This document shows, in pieces, positions 1-11,488 of a stretch of DNA of 64,000 bases. The notes beneath the pieces were generated by a model, which had not been told where the DNA came from, did no database searches, and saw nothing but the letters and a program-made list of their open reading frames with translations. Each line of letters opens with the position of its first letter. The stretch's first letter is position 1. The stretch comes from Durusdinium trenchii (Eukaryota > Sar > Dinophyceae > Suessiales > Symbiodiniaceae), in NCBI GenBank assembly GCA_963970005.1, contig CAXAMN010015336.1, forward strand, positions 1 through 64,000, given 5' to 3'. The translations under genes were made by a program, and so were the position numbers.

Positions 1-269
1 ATCAACCGCTTTTTACTATTCTTCTGTCTCTTGGACCACCTCCACCCACCCGCCGCCCCGTGCCATTTCGGCCCCCCGCCCCAAGCACCGCACCCACCCC
101 CAACAACAGCACCGGCTGCCGGTCGAACCCCTCCAACGCCGCTTGAGGCCACGAACGACCTCTATGGTGTGGAGCCGCCCTTGAGTCGCCCGGCGGAGAG
201 TGACCTGAACGTTCCTGAAGACGGTGGTGCAAGCGCTGCAACATACCGAGATCCTCCAACTGTGCCAAA

Positions 270-338
270 CCAGGGGTCACATCTCGGGGTGCCGAACTTG
301 GAGGTTAGGGGTGCCCAGCTACTCCACTCACTTAGGGA
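270..338 (-). repeat. Miniature element family K, partial
   Basis: Starts CCAGGGGTCAC and matches the left two-thirds of the complete copy at 48337-48433 in opposite order; the distal end is lost in a T-run. Confidence 0.45.
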
Positions 339-342
339 TTTT

Positions 343-1058
343 TTTTCGTTTGGATTATAAATGACAAAAATACATTTGACACCGTTGGAAGATCCAGGTA
401 TAGTCGAACTGGACTTTTTTGGGGTGACTCTTGCTCCTTAGAGCTGGGCATGTTTGGAGCATTCTCTTCCCATTTGGATTCCATCAGCTGATGGGCTGAT
501 GGACAGATTTTTAGAAGCTGTGGAATCTGTATAGACCCATGGGTGAACTTCTAGCAAACAGCCTGGATTCAGTATAGACCTAATGGGCCATTGTAGTGGA
601 TGATTCTGTGAGGTGGGGTGGGGTTCACTTCATCGAACCCTTCGTTTGTGGATCGCTCGTCGATCGCCAGGCAAGGCCGCGTTGTACTACGTCTACGGTA
701 GCCATTGGGTGATTTGCCCGGATCCTCGTGAAGACGAGACCTGGACGGTGCGGTCGGTTTCGGAGTGTCGGATCCTCGGTCTCGGTGACGGCGGTCTTCA
801 GACGGCAGAGACGATGCGCTGGTTTGATTGACCACGCTGGTTTGGGATTGGAATGGGGACGTCACGAAGGAACAGGTCAAGATGGGTTTGAGAAGGTGCG
901 ATTGGAACAGACGCAGTAGATAACAATCAGTGACTGGTCACCAAGTGACCGTGATGGTGGGAATTCTATGTCAGGTTTGGCTGAAATGTTGGTAACCAGG
1001 ACAAGAGTTGGCAACGAGCCTCTGAAGACTTGTGCAACGCACCCCTCACAATCCTATA
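343..1058. other. No recognised gene
   Basis: Unique sequence except for the weak exon candidate at 613-831. Two near-copies of a 'gggtgaacttctag/tagaccta' region at 480-590 suggest old duplication; nothing else is seen. Confidence 0.4.
613..831 (+). CDS. Possible exon, unrecognised
   Basis: The frame reads SPGKAALYYVYGSHWVICPD, PREDETWTVRSVSECRILGL and ends TGA at 831. The composition is protein-like but the opposite strand is equally open. Weak support. Confidence 0.15.
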   Translation: MGWGSLHRTLRLWIARRSPGKAALYYVYGSHWVICPDPREDETWTVRSVSECRILGLGDGGLQTAETMRWFD

Positions 1059-1149
1059 CCAGGACCCGACTCTACAGGTCATCAATGGTTCGACCTGAGA
1101 CAGGGTCCAACAACCCTCAACTAACAGCCTGGCCGAGTTCGGGTGCTGG
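1059..1149. repeat. Miniature element family F
   Basis: CCAGGACCC...GGGTGCTGG ends, with TA on both outer sides. Confidence 0.6.
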
Positions 1150-1356
1150 TATATGTCAGGATGACAGAAATCTGGACGGGCTCTCCAGTTCGCAGCGGTC
1201 AGACTTGACACCGATGCGCTTCGCCGTTGGACGCACCGAACGTGCCATCGCCCCAGGCCTCTGCGCCATTGCGCATCAGTGCCACGGTTACGATACGCTC
1301 CGAACGCCGGTTTTTCCTATACCCTGGGAGTCAAAGACTAAAAACTAATTGTCTTT

Positions 1357-1455
1357 CCCTAAGGATCTGCACCCGAAACAAAACGAGGGTTGGGTTCGGG
1401 GCCCCTTGTGAACTAGAGGGTTCAACCCCTTCTGAGGGTCCATTCGGATCCTTAC
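1357..1455 (-). repeat. Miniature element family J
   Basis: CCCTAAGGATC start and CGGATCCTTA end; the interior is the reverse of the copy at 50793-50902. Confidence 0.6.
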
Positions 1456-1482
1456 AGTTTAGGTGACCCGAGTCAACGACTA

Positions 1483-1564
1483 CCAAGAGAGGTGGAACAG
1501 CCCTATAGCCCGTCCCATATGTACCACAGACCAGGGTCCTATATGGTCTCTCAACCTCTCTTGG
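1483..1564. repeat. Miniature element family C
   Basis: CCAAGAGAGG...CCTCTCTTGG ends with TA on both sides; nearly self-complementary. Confidence 0.75.
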
Positions 1565-1641
1565 TATTCCACTTCGGTCAACATTTGGACTTCAAGGGTA
1601 CGACCCCGGACGACGAGGACGAAGCGGAACAAAAACACTCT

Positions 1642-1740
1642 CCCAGACGCTCCAAACAGCCCTTGGTCCCTCAAAACCCTCGGGATTTGAGGGTCCGGAC
1701 CCCTCCGGCCCCTACTTAGCAGGGTCCATGAGCGTCTGGG
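1642..1740. repeat. Miniature element family A
   Basis: CCCAGACGCTCC...GAGCGTCTGGG ends; the interior carries gggtccggacccctcc. Confidence 0.75.
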
Positions 1741-2873
1741 CTGACGATTTCCGGATGTCACATGGTGACGTGGATGGACCACGCGCTCCGAACCAGATCA
1801 CCTGGCTGGACCTGGCTCGGGGTCACCTGGCTGTTGCAGCCGCCCCAGCACAGAGACCTATCCATGGATCTCTATGAAACACCCCGATGTGAAGGTCCAG
1901 GAAGATGACTTTCAATTGGAACCAGGGGGGCAATCTGACTTGGAGTGTATCTGCCGATGTTGAGCCAGGGGTTTGGGGTTGGGGCCAGGTGCGATCCTTT
2001 CCGAAGAGACTGGTCATGGGCGAACTCAGCACCCTGCTGGTCCGGAGAGTTCCTGACCTGGTCAACTCTGGAGTTCCTGGAGGTCGTAGTACAAACAAAA
2101 CACGAGTTGGACAGCTACTTTTATTGTTTATGGTCATACCCGGCCATACCCATACTACCTCAGCACCTTCAGGATTAGTATGGTCATGGGAAAATACCCA
2201 TCCGGAAAATACCTCAGACTCCACCCTCCACTGTCGTCATGCGTACATACTCCAGGAACCGACGATTTTCGGCGCCACCCGGTCGTGTTCAGTGTCAGTT
2301 CCTTTTCACTCAGTCGGATCACCGAGTCATCGTCCGACTGTTTTAAAATGTTTTAAACATGGTCGACTGGACGAAACCAGGGTACTCCACTCTGGAGGTC
2401 ATCCACATGACTCATCCCATGACTCATACTCACACCCCTGAACCCCCGAACCTCGGGGCGCCCCGCGAACGAGGAGGCTATAGGTTCCCCACTTGGAGCC
2501 TTTAAAGATGGACGTGTGAGAAGAGCATCTTTTTCCGTTAGCTTCACGTGGTTTTGGTCATGCAACATGCTTGCCCTAGAAGTCCAGTTCGACTATATTT
2601 GACTGGCTGGAGTAAAGGAAGTTCCCTTTCAGTTCCCCTAGTCAGACCATTCTTTTTATAGTCGACTGGACGCCCAGGGCTTGTACAACAATGGATGCAG
2701 GAGGAGTCAGGCCATGAAATCGGTGGTTCCGACAGATTGGGATGGCTCTGCGCTGCGCCCTGCGAACTCCTCCTCGGCCCGAGGCTTCTTTGGAACTGAT
2801 GCTGGCCTTCCATCCGTCACGGCCAGCTCAAGCTGCAGACTCACATGTGCGATTTTTGCTGGCTCTATCAAAG
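1741..2873. other. No recognised gene
   Basis: An open frame of 178 codons (1905-2441) has no protein-like composition. 2343-2400 contains a decayed family I end (ggtcgactgga...). Nothing else stands out. Confidence 0.4.
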
Positions 2874-2977
2874 CCCTAGGGATCCAAGTACCTTCTCAGG
2901 TACGGTGATTGGAGACATTCTTATGTGGTTTTGAGGGTCCAAGTACCTTCTGAGAAGGTACGACTGGATCCCTAGGG
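2874..2977. repeat. Miniature element family E
   Basis: CCCTAGGGATCC...GGATCCCTAGGG ends, flanked by aag on both sides, a clear 3-bp duplication. Confidence 0.8.
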
Positions 2978-3112
2978 AAGGGGATGGAGGAGAGGAGAGC
3001 TGTGAACATCTTATGTTGAACGCAGTTATACATTTGTTAACACATTGGGTTGCTTGCCACAGTAGCTAATGTCCAACAACTGCAGAAGAGGGTTTAAGCT
3101 TATTTGTGTCAC

Positions 3113-3173
3113 TCAGACGCTCCAAACAGCCCTTGGTCCCTCAAAACCATAGAGACTTGGTCCAGGAGCGTCT
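3113..3173. repeat. Miniature element family A, internally deleted
   Basis: Left end agacgctccaaacagccctt intact; right end gagcgtct kept; the middle is lost. Confidence 0.55.
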
Positions 3174-4209
3174 CGGCACGTCAGACAGTTGTTCATCCCT
3201 GGCAGTTTGAGGGCCTTCTCCCGATTTGTATTAGACTCTTCGCTCGAGCGCTTTTTGAATCCATAGGTGGCATATTTATATTACAGTATTTATCCTTGGT
3301 GGTATAGGATAAATGCCAGTCAAATGCCTCACATTTGCCCCACTCCCCCTGGCCTCATGTGTTCCTGGTCCAAGTCGACACATAAACACATCCAACGAAG
3401 TCGACACATCCAACGATTGAATCCAATATCGACTAACCATGATCTCCAGGCAGACATGTTGCATTTCTTTGACCCGACTTCACAGGTCACCACCTGCCAC
3501 AAGATGTGTGCCCTTCGTCTCCCTGTGGGAGTTCTGGTTCACAGCATCTGGTTCAGTCGGGTGCTGCTAGTTGGAAGATCCGCCACACACGGAATTCTTC
3601 TGAAAACTCCGAACCCAAACGCAGCAAACGCAGCTGTGCCGGGCATCGACTTTTCTCACCGAAGAAGAGACTGCTCGGTCTCCTCGCCATCTTGGGCGTT
3701 TGGGGGACTGCGAGCCGGTGGTGGACAGGGCGCCATTTGTGAAGAGCACCGCACTGGAGACAAAGGATCAGGTGTTGGGAGCAGGGTCGCGTGTGGGAAA
3801 AACACAGATTCTGGAGGTGCAACGACGCGCGTCTCCAGGTTTTTGGGGCAGAGGGACACCAATGCCTGCATGTACAACAGCTAATGCCATCCATGAATAG
3901 CTACGGAACGGTAAGCACACATAGAGTCAGAAGGACCAGGGGCGTTTGCATTCATTTTCTTTCCCATCGGAATCTATTCTAAGAGCTACCGGAACCCGGT
4001 ATGGCTGGTGCACAGTGTGCTTTAAGACCACACACTTGCTGGCAGCGAGCTCCTGAGTTCACTGGCAGCGTGCTTTGAATAGAGCTACACACTCCAGCTA
4101 CACGCGCGCCACGCGTTTGAGAGAACCTCCTTCCGGTCCATCATCACCCCAAATGGCGGGCGGAGACAGCATGAGGCGCTTTCCCGGATCGATCGATCCA
4201 CGAACCCAC
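3174..4209. other. No recognised gene
   Basis: Overlapping weak frames at 3506-3742 (with a hydrophobic run LLGLLAILGVW) and 3700-3900 have some protein character but no recognisable family. Confidence 0.35.
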
Positions 4210-4304
4210 AGAGAGGTTGAAGAACCCGATATCTAAGCTATCCCAGTTCGGTACCCCAGGTGACGGGTCCTAGTGACCTGGTCACTGGCTACCACCTCTG
4301 TTGG
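4210..4304. repeat. Miniature element family D, diverged
   Basis: agaggttgaagaacccga start and cacctctgttgg end around ggtacccc. Confidence 0.55.
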
Positions 4305-4855
4305 GAAGTCCAGTGAAAGGACGAGCAACTCTTGCTTCGCACCCGGACGAGACCATGGCGTTCAGGGACATGGATCCGGGATCCGGGATCCCGGAGCACC
4401 GTCTTCGGACTTCGTCGGACTTCGAAGCGGCTTTAGACCATGACACGGTCACCGCCGGCTGTGCTCGTCCGGACTCGCGACGACGAGGGCATCGGCGTCG
4501 GTGTCGGACGGTGCACGGAGGTGTCGACTGTGCGGCGTTTCCGTGCGCATGGCTCGGGCGTGGGTGGATGTTCGTACAACATTTGGTGCTCACTGAAATA
4601 TGGTAGGGAGGTGTCACCATCAGAGCAGCTTCAAAAGCTTGGATTAAGTCTTAAGTGATACTGAGCCTAGTAATGTCAACTGTACTTGGCACAGCAAGCA
4701 ATTTTTCACAACCCCCTCCCTGCACTTCAGCATGATTTCCAAAGAAGCTCCATTTTTGGTCCCAAGAAAGTCAGCGTCTGGCACTCTCAAGGCAGTCTCC
4801 ATGCGTCCACAGGGTCAACGAAAATCATCGCCGCTGTGCGCTGCTGCTATCGCCA

Positions 4856-5300
4856 ATGGGATGCGCTGCCGCAAAGGCGCCAGTGAAATGTCGTAAAGAG
4901 GGCTGCTGGAAGGAAGCCCACCCGACTCAAGGTCATGGATATTGCTGCTACGGATGCAGCCGAGGATGGGAATGTGGACCCCTTTGTACCAGTGTAAAAA
5001 CACTGAAGTGTTGGCGTCCAGATTGCCAAAATATGAAGAACATCCGCGAAGGTCAAAGGTCATGGATACTGTTGCTGGGGCTGCAAGAATAACACTGGGT
5101 GCACCTGTGGCAAACCACAGCATGCACAGGCAGGATCTCAGAAGTCATCAACCCCACATGCACATGCACCAGTTCCTCAAGCATCAGCCAGAGTGGACTT
5201 GCCTGTCGTGGTCGCTGTAGTGGTCGACACCGGTGGCGGCGGCAGTGGCGGCGGTGGCGGTGGCGACTGCGGTGGGAATGGCGGTGGGAACTGCGCGTGA
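4856..5300 (+). pseudogene. Cysteine-rich protein, frameshifted at about 5057
   Basis: From ATG 4856 the frame reads a Cys-rich module (CRKEGCWKEAHPTQ, then GHGYCCYGC, ending WECGPLC). A second module starts KCWRPDCQ but loses its frame; one base further on, the other frame gives GHGYCCWGCKNNTGCTCG, an exact parallel to the first. The product then runs into a His/Ala/Ser spacer and a glycine-rich tail with Cys (GDCGGNGGGNC) ending TGA at 5300. One extra base near 5057 explains the break, either a real mutation or a sequencing error. The paired GHGYCC modules look like small metal-binding or disulfide units. Family not named; function unknown. Confidence 0.5.
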
Positions 5301-5583
5301 CGGTCACGTCTTCATTTCACCCCGAGATCCTGAAAGGACTCCAGTGGGGCTCACAGTGTGACTACTGTATAGTTTCTGGTAGTTTCACATTGTTTCACCT
5401 GGGTCATGCTGGGTCATCCAGGATGTGCCACCTCAAATCTGCAGTGTCATACCGCAGAGATCCGTTTCGATAGTTTGTACAGTACGTAATCGTATGTGCA
5501 TCTACGTGCCATGTGCCAAAAATTGAACCTTGCCTCACGAAGCAAGATATTTCAAGACAACATCTGGAGGTGAAAAACACTGT

Positions 5584-5699
5584 CCCAGACGCGACGCTGG
5601 GCCCGAACCTATGGAGGGGTCGGACCCGAATCCTGAGGGGTCAGGGGTCTCAAATACTGCTTGGAGACCGGTCGGGCGTCGTTCACGGAGCGTATGGGG
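5584..5699. repeat. Miniature element family A
   Basis: The gggcccgaacctatggaggg subtype shared with 13664 and 26606; the right end has mutated to gagcgtatggg. Confidence 0.6.
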
Positions 5700-7074
5700 G
5701 TGTCTCAGTCCGAGGTCATGGTCAAGGAGAGCAAAAGCAAACGGCTCAAGGCGCCCGGACGGACGGTGAGTCCCGTTTGAGTGGCGCCCGCCGGAAGGGA
5801 AGCGGGGAGGGAAGGTCGGGTCCGGAATCCAGGTCTCCCCAGTCCTTGGGGAAGACGAGCAGAGTGGTTACATGGAGGTTTCGGTGGGTGTTCTTCTTTT
5901 CCTCTATACTCGTACTCTTTATGTGATCCACCTTCTGGTACGTGGTACTTCTTGCCGAAGGAGCCGTTGGGACCAGAGGGTGTGGTTTCCTTTTTTTTTT
6001 TGTCAGGCACAGTCTGGCTTGTTGTAGAGTGGAGTGTAGAGAAATTTGAGACATTGCGGGGTGGCTTTTTGCGCCAGCCACATCATAATCATAAGTACCT
6101 GCCTATAAGTAAGAAGTCCAATGACTCACTTTACCCCACCTGGAAGTCATAATCCACCACTGCCAGTTCGAGGTAAAATGAGTCATGACTGGACTCTCAG
6201 GGCTGGATCTTCCAACTTGTCTGCCGAAGTGGTCTTCCAAGAGAGGTGACGAACAGCCTTATAGCTATAGCCCATCCCATATGTAGCACTGGATCCCTGG
6301 GTCCTGGTTCAGGCTGTTCAACCTCTCTTGGTTGGAGACATTTTGCACAAACACTTGTCCGATCGATCGATATGTGATCGCTTCTGGTGTGGCACAGTCC
6401 CCCAGCTCTGATCTTTTGGTGCTTTGGATACCTCAAAATGGAGAGTTGTGATTTTGCGTGACCAACTCGAGTCAACGGTTTGGTCCTGAATGTCCTGGGG
6501 AAGCATTGTTTTACACTACTACTTGGCTTTAAGTCAACCCTTTTAAATTGGTCGACTGGACTTCCAGGGTAAATAGATTGGGTCTATGCCATGAAAAACA
6601 CCAGGTTTTAGTGGATGATGATGGTGCAGTTGCAGGCCTTCTCATCTCCAAAATAGTGATGTTCTTGTCTACTGACTGTTACAGGTAATGGGACAAACTC
6701 AACCTATAGACTATCCCAGGTTGGGTACCCCAGTAATGACATCCTTTTTCAGGTGACTTCACCGACTTAACCTCTCTTGGCACGTGCCCCAAGCTACAAT
6801 CCTAAACAAATCCTTACAGAAAAACAGGAGTGTCTGACCGGAATCCCACGGTTTTTTCGGCTTCTTCAACCTCTGGTGTTGACGTTTTTGTTGACGTCCA
6901 GCCTGCTGGGCACTGCAGGAAACAGCCGTCCAGGGGCTCCAAAGAGACGAGGGAGACGAAGACAGGTCACCTCTGGGGAGGAAGAGGAGCGAAGTTTGTT
7001 GGAAGAACATAGACTTCTCCTCGAGGTCAACAAGCAAGCAGCTGATATCAACATCTGAATCGGTTTTTTGAGCC
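5700..7074. other. Spacer upstream of LRR copy 1
   Basis: Contains a family C copy (6237-6331) and a T-run at 5990-6000. A frame at 6777-7058 ends 17 bp before the LRR start codon and may be 5' leader rather than coding. Confidence 0.4.
6237..6331. repeat. Miniature element family C
   Basis: CCAAGAGAGG...CCTCTCTTGG ends, tt on both sides. Confidence 0.7.
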
Positions 7075-8229
7075 ATGGCGATGAAAATTTCAGCGCTGCA
7101 GCCAAGTGGTGAAGTCATGGTTCTTGAAGTCACGCCTGAGACAACAGGCCGGGCACTCAAGCAGCAGGTCAAGGAGGGACAGCCTTGGGACGAGCTCACT
7201 CGCCGCACTACAGCTGTCGAGGTAATTGTCGGAGACAACCACTTGCTGGACAACGACTATGCAAAGGTATCGGACTCTGGAATCACTGAAAATGCTGTTG
7301 TGAGTGTTGTCTTCAAGCCAAATGTAGTGATATGCTCCAACAAAGACGCGATCGCCAGTCTGGGTGGCATCGTTGACTGGGGACTGTTGCTTGTGGTCGA
7401 AATCCCAATTGATGAAACACACATTCCTGAACGCGCTTTTGAAGGATGCCGCACGTTGGCCAAAGTGACAATTCCGCACTCGGTGACCCACATTGGGAAT
7501 AATGCCTTTGAAGGCTGCAGCTCTTTGGTTGACTTGACCATCTCGGACTCGGTGACCCACATTGGGGATTACGCCTTTCGGGATTGCAGCTCTTTGGTCA
7601 ACATGATCATCCCAGACTCAGTGAGCTCCATTGGAGACTACGCCTTTCAGAGTTGCAACTTGTTGGTGAGCTTGACCATTCCCAACTCAGTGACCCACAT
7701 TGGGGAACATGCCTTCGACCAATGCATCTCTTTGGCAAACTTGACCATCCCAGAGTCAGTGACGCACATTGGCAATTATGCCTTTCCATATTGCAGCTCT
7801 TTGGTGAGCTTGACCATCCCAGACTCCGTGACCCACATTGGGGAAGGTGCCTTTGCGGGTTGCACCTCATTGGCTAAGTTGTCCATCCCGGACTCGGTGA
7901 TGCACATTGGGCAAGCCGCCTTTCAAGATTGCAGCTCTTTGGTAGACTTGACCATCCCAGAATCAATTACCCACATTGGGAATTTTGCCTTTGCCAATTG
8001 CACGTCCTTGGCAAGCTTGACCATTCCAGACTCTGTGACCCACATTGAAGATTATGCGTTTGCGGGTTGCAGATCTTTGACAAACTTGACCATCCCAGAC
8101 TCGGTGACCTACATTGGGCAAGGCGCCTTTCAGGGTTGCAGCTCTTTGGTAGACTGGACCATCCCAGACTCAGTGACCCACATTGGGACTGGGGCCTTTC
8201 GCGGTTGTCAGCTGTGGACGAAAAAATAG
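7075..8229 (+). CDS. Ubiquitin-like / LRR_5 repeat protein, copy 1
   Basis: A single uninterrupted frame of 384 residues. Residues about 1-83 follow the ubiquitin beta-grasp order: strand (SALQPSG), strand (MVLEVTPETT), helix (ALKQQVKE), then EVIVGDNHLL and VVSVVFKP where ubiquitin has strands 3 to 5. A linker with GGIVDW and VVEIP follows. Then come eleven 23-residue repeats of the pattern IPDSVTHIGxxAFxxC, the LRR_5 (BspA/TpLRR) type, ending in a broken twelfth unit and the stub QLWTKK. There is no signal peptide or membrane segment, so the product should be intracellular, unlike secreted BspA proteins. LRR_5 repeats usually bind proteins; the role here is unknown. The start lies in gagccATGGcg, a context shared with three paralogues. 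Calling the N-terminus ubiquitin-like rests on sequence pattern only. Confidence 0.85.
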   Translation: MAMKISALQPSGEVMVLEVTPETTGRALKQQVKEGQPWDELTRRTTAVEVIVGDNHLLDNDYAKVSDSGITENAVVSVVFKPNVVICSNKDAIASLGGIVDWGLLLVVEIPIDETHIPERAFEGCRTLAKVTIPHSVTHIGNNAFEGCSSLVDLTISDSVTHIGDYAFRDCSSLVNMIIPDSVSSIGDYAFQSCNLLVSLTIPNSVTHIGEHAFDQCISLANLTIPESVTHIGNYAFPYCSSLVSLTIPDSVTHIGEGAFAGCTSLAKLSIPDSVMHIGQAAFQDCSSLVDLTIPESITHIGNFAFANCTSLASLTIPDSVTHIEDYAFAGCRSLTNLTIPDSVTYIGQGAFQGCSSLVDWTIPDSVTHIGTGAFRGCQLWTKK

Positions 8230-8938
8230 TCTGGTCAAAAAAACGAAAGACGTTTGACGTCCCCAAAACGAACAGCATGCAGCAACCAGGACCTTCCAAG
8301 TCCGGTGGCTTTAGAAACCTAACAGGTGGTGAACCTGGGTACCGGGCTTGGAAACACAGGAAACACCCAACTTGGAGGGTCCAGGAGCAAAGAACAACTA
8401 TACAAAACTTATAAGAGATATAGGCAGAAATTTAAACTATAAGACTAGCATAACTCCCATTTGCATACACCAGGCCCTTCCAACATGTCTCGGAAATGGA
8501 GGCTGTAGGCTGTAGACTTCAAAAATCGCAGGTGGTGACCTGGCACAGTCGGGTGCTGGTCGTGACCCTTTGTTCAGGCGAAACCCGAGCGCCGCGAGAA
8601 GCCCGCGGCGTCACGGCCTTTGGCGCCCCGCCCGGCGAGGCGCGACAAAAACAGCCTGGGGGGGGATGGGCGAAAAGAGGGTGAATCCGCAGAAACCTGG
8701 GCGTCAAACTGGGTCCTGTAGCGGGGTCAAGATGGTCGAGGTTTGGACTTTCGAATTTGGGTGACAAAACCCCCAGCTCCAGGACTGTCGGTCGGTGTCG
8801 CTGGACCGACCCCTACACTGTCAGAAACATATTGAATGATATTTAGCCAGGAACACGCAGAACGAATGGTCCACATACTGTTCAGGTCCTTCAGCAAATC
8901 CAAGGGCAGGTGCGGTGTGGGTGCAGGTGTTCGGAACC

Positions 8939-9047
8939 CCCAGAGGCTCCAAACAGCTCGACTGGTCCCTCAAAACCTTACAGGGTCCAAACCCCTCCAG
9001 AGGATTCGGGTCCGACCCCTCCATATCAGGGTCCATGATCGTCTGGG
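8939..9047. repeat. Miniature element family A
   Basis: ccagaggctccaaacagc start, gatcgtctggg end; interior ggtccctcaaaacc as in other copies. Confidence 0.55.
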
Positions 9048-9450
9048 CCTGCAGAAGTTGTGACCTTTTTCCTTTCGAAACGATTCGATCGATCTCGATG
9101 ATCCGGTCGACCATGGGCGCGACGAGCACGACTGGACACCGCGACGACTGGTCGGACATATGGGTCAAGACAACTGTGCTTCCTGTCCTCTGGAATGTCC
9201 AATGTAGCATTGATTTAAGGGTCTGAAACCCAAAGAAGCATAAAAACCATCTTGCTTGACTCATATGAAGCATTTTACGCTACAAAAACAAGTCAACCAT
9301 TCTAAAAATGGTCGACTGGACTTCCAGGTCTAACCTGCGGACTTCCATGATTGTTTCTGTGTAATTCGGTTTGTTCCACGTACCTGGTTTTCAAGTCTTC
9401 AGAGGGGCCAACGAAGGAGGATTGTCGCTTCATTTGAGCCCATAGACCGT

Positions 9451-9518
9451 CCCCTACACCTCCAGTCGTACCTCCTCCCCAAACCCCGAACCTCAGAAGG
9501 TACGACTGGAGGCCATAG
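9451..9518. repeat. Miniature element family E, shortened
   Basis: Inverted arms tccagtcgtacctcct and aaggtacgactgga. Confidence 0.55.
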
Positions 9519-10250
9519 ACCTTCCAACTCAAATGCACGGCCACAACTTCCGCCACGTTGGTCGTGATGTTCTTCTCGGCCCTCAGATCGGCCACCACGA
9601 CGGTCGACCGTGGACAGGCGTTGGACGTGGAGCTTAGGGTGCTTGGTGCTCTTGCAGGCCCGGCCCGCCGCCATCGCGTCCGGCCGCACGCGGCACCTGA
9701 CCCAGCTGACGTCGAGTCAGTCCGCGGTCCGAAGATCCGAAGTCTGGTCCGAAGGTCCGGTGATCGCGGGAAACGAGGTGACGTGTTCGTTGATCTTAAC
9801 ATATTCTTTTTTGCATCCCTGGACCTTCAAGAAGGGGTGTCCTGGCTGGAAGTCTTAATTTTTTCAAGGGGCGAAACCAGCCAGGTGATCCCGAACTGAA
9901 GGTGCTGGTCTATTGATTCTATCTTGTTGCGTGTGTTGGTATATGTGTTGATCGGAGAAGGCCGGTGGTTGAAGGATGAAGGATGGGGTTCCTCGGGTCC
10001 TCCTGCGATTCTGATATTTGATGTATATGACATATCATATCATGGTATACTGTGAGCAATGAGTTGTCTCAAGATTGCACTCGATATGGCAGTTGCATCG
10101 AGTTGTTGAGTCTATAGTTTCTGCCGGGCACCCACAGCAAAACGGTACGGCCGTTGCTGCACAGGTGCGGTTTAGGCGGTTTGATGCACTTTTCAGAGAT
10201 TTGCTTCCATGCTATCGAACACAGAAAACCCAAGAGCCACCCATGGCCAC

Positions 10251-10269
10251 CCTCTCTCTCTCTCTCTCT
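10251..10269. repeat. CT microsatellite
   Basis: About nine CT units. Confidence 0.9.
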
Positions 10270-11488
10270 TTTCTACAATGACTCTTCTTCAACCATCTTC
10301 AACCTTCAGTTGCATCTGACAGAGCTTTCTCTTTTCATCATTCGAAGTCCATCCCCTTGGCCACGAAGAGAGCGACATTGCTGTCCAGGAGAAGAGCGTA
10401 AACAGCAAAAGAAGGGAGGACAAACCTCCCTTTTCATGACACATGCAAGGTATTAAATGACAGCTCAAATTCTGCAACAAACCTCCAACTCCGAACGAAC
10501 CCGAGGTCCGAACAAATCAAATGAAGACGTTCTGCACCACGTTGTTCCTTCTCGTTAACACTCAACGGTTCTGCGACTTCGTCGAATCATTCGCCAGGCA
10601 AAGGAAGCAAAGGAATCAAAAAAGACAAAGAGAACCACGGAATCCCAAAGACATAAAGGAACGTCATGTGTTGCTTGGTATATCATGGTGTTTCAGGAGC
10701 TGATGTTTCTTCAACGGCTGTGTTTTCTTTCCATGAAGTGCTCTTTATTTCTTCGTATATATGCTTGCTTGTTGTTGCTGTTGTCGTCCTTGTTAGTATT
10801 CTTTGCTGTTGCATAGTTGTTTGTTTATGTGTTGTTTGGTTGCTTGGCATCCCTTGTTTCTTTTGTTTTGAAAATCCCTTTTTCGCCCGTGTCAGTGTTG
10901 ATGCGGTCCAGCACCCGGTTAGACTGCCAGTCTTTCACGAAGTCAGACGAACGGGTGGACCGGGCGGCATGGGTGTAGAGCTCATGGACGTCGTGTTTTC
11001 TATGAGCAACTGAAGTCAATATGAGGTCTTGTATGGTCTTGTCATTTGTGCTTTTAGCTCCGGGGACGGAGGAGCTAAAGCGAGGTGTGACTTTTGACAT
11101 TTGATGTCTGTTCTAGGATTGGAAATGCATCCTCCAAGGAGAACAGCGTGAACTCTCGACTGGTCGGCATACACCAAAGCCACTCAACAATCATCCCGCA
11201 TCCCAATCAGACCATGTTCTTCCGCTGATTTCGCCACCTGAAGAACCTCGACGTGGCCCCCCACATCGGGGGATGTGAGTCCGTTCGCCGACCGTGTGGA
11301 GGTCTGTTTGGAACTCCATCAACCACGCGGTTCGCTAACGATTTGCCCAAGTCCAGCGACCCAGTAGAAGACAGACAGGAACATTCAACTAAATAACATG
11401 AAATAATCAATGAGATCCAGGTAAGCCCTAGTATTACACACCAAGCAAAGTAAGTCAACTCAAATTTAAGTCCGTAGTATTTTCAGCC

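Larger units (their letters stand above)
8230..11488. other. No recognised gene
   Basis: Holds a family A copy, a family E copy, G+C-rich islands (8570-8690, 9600-9760) with open frames on both strands, a CT microsatellite, and a T-rich stretch (10700-10880) whose hydrophobic translation reflects base composition. Confidence 0.4.

Noticed and set aside
1905-2441. 178-codon + strand frame
   Set aside because: Biased composition, no domain, and the reverse strand is equally open.
7090-8299. Minus-strand frames within LRR copies, with regular Ser/Trp-rich repeats
   Set aside because: The repeats come from the 69-bp unit read backwards; only the + strand gives the LRR_5 pattern.
10666-11013. 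Frame with hydrophobic stretches suggesting a membrane protein
   Set aside because: The hydrophobicity follows from a T-rich DNA stretch; no conserved residues are seen.
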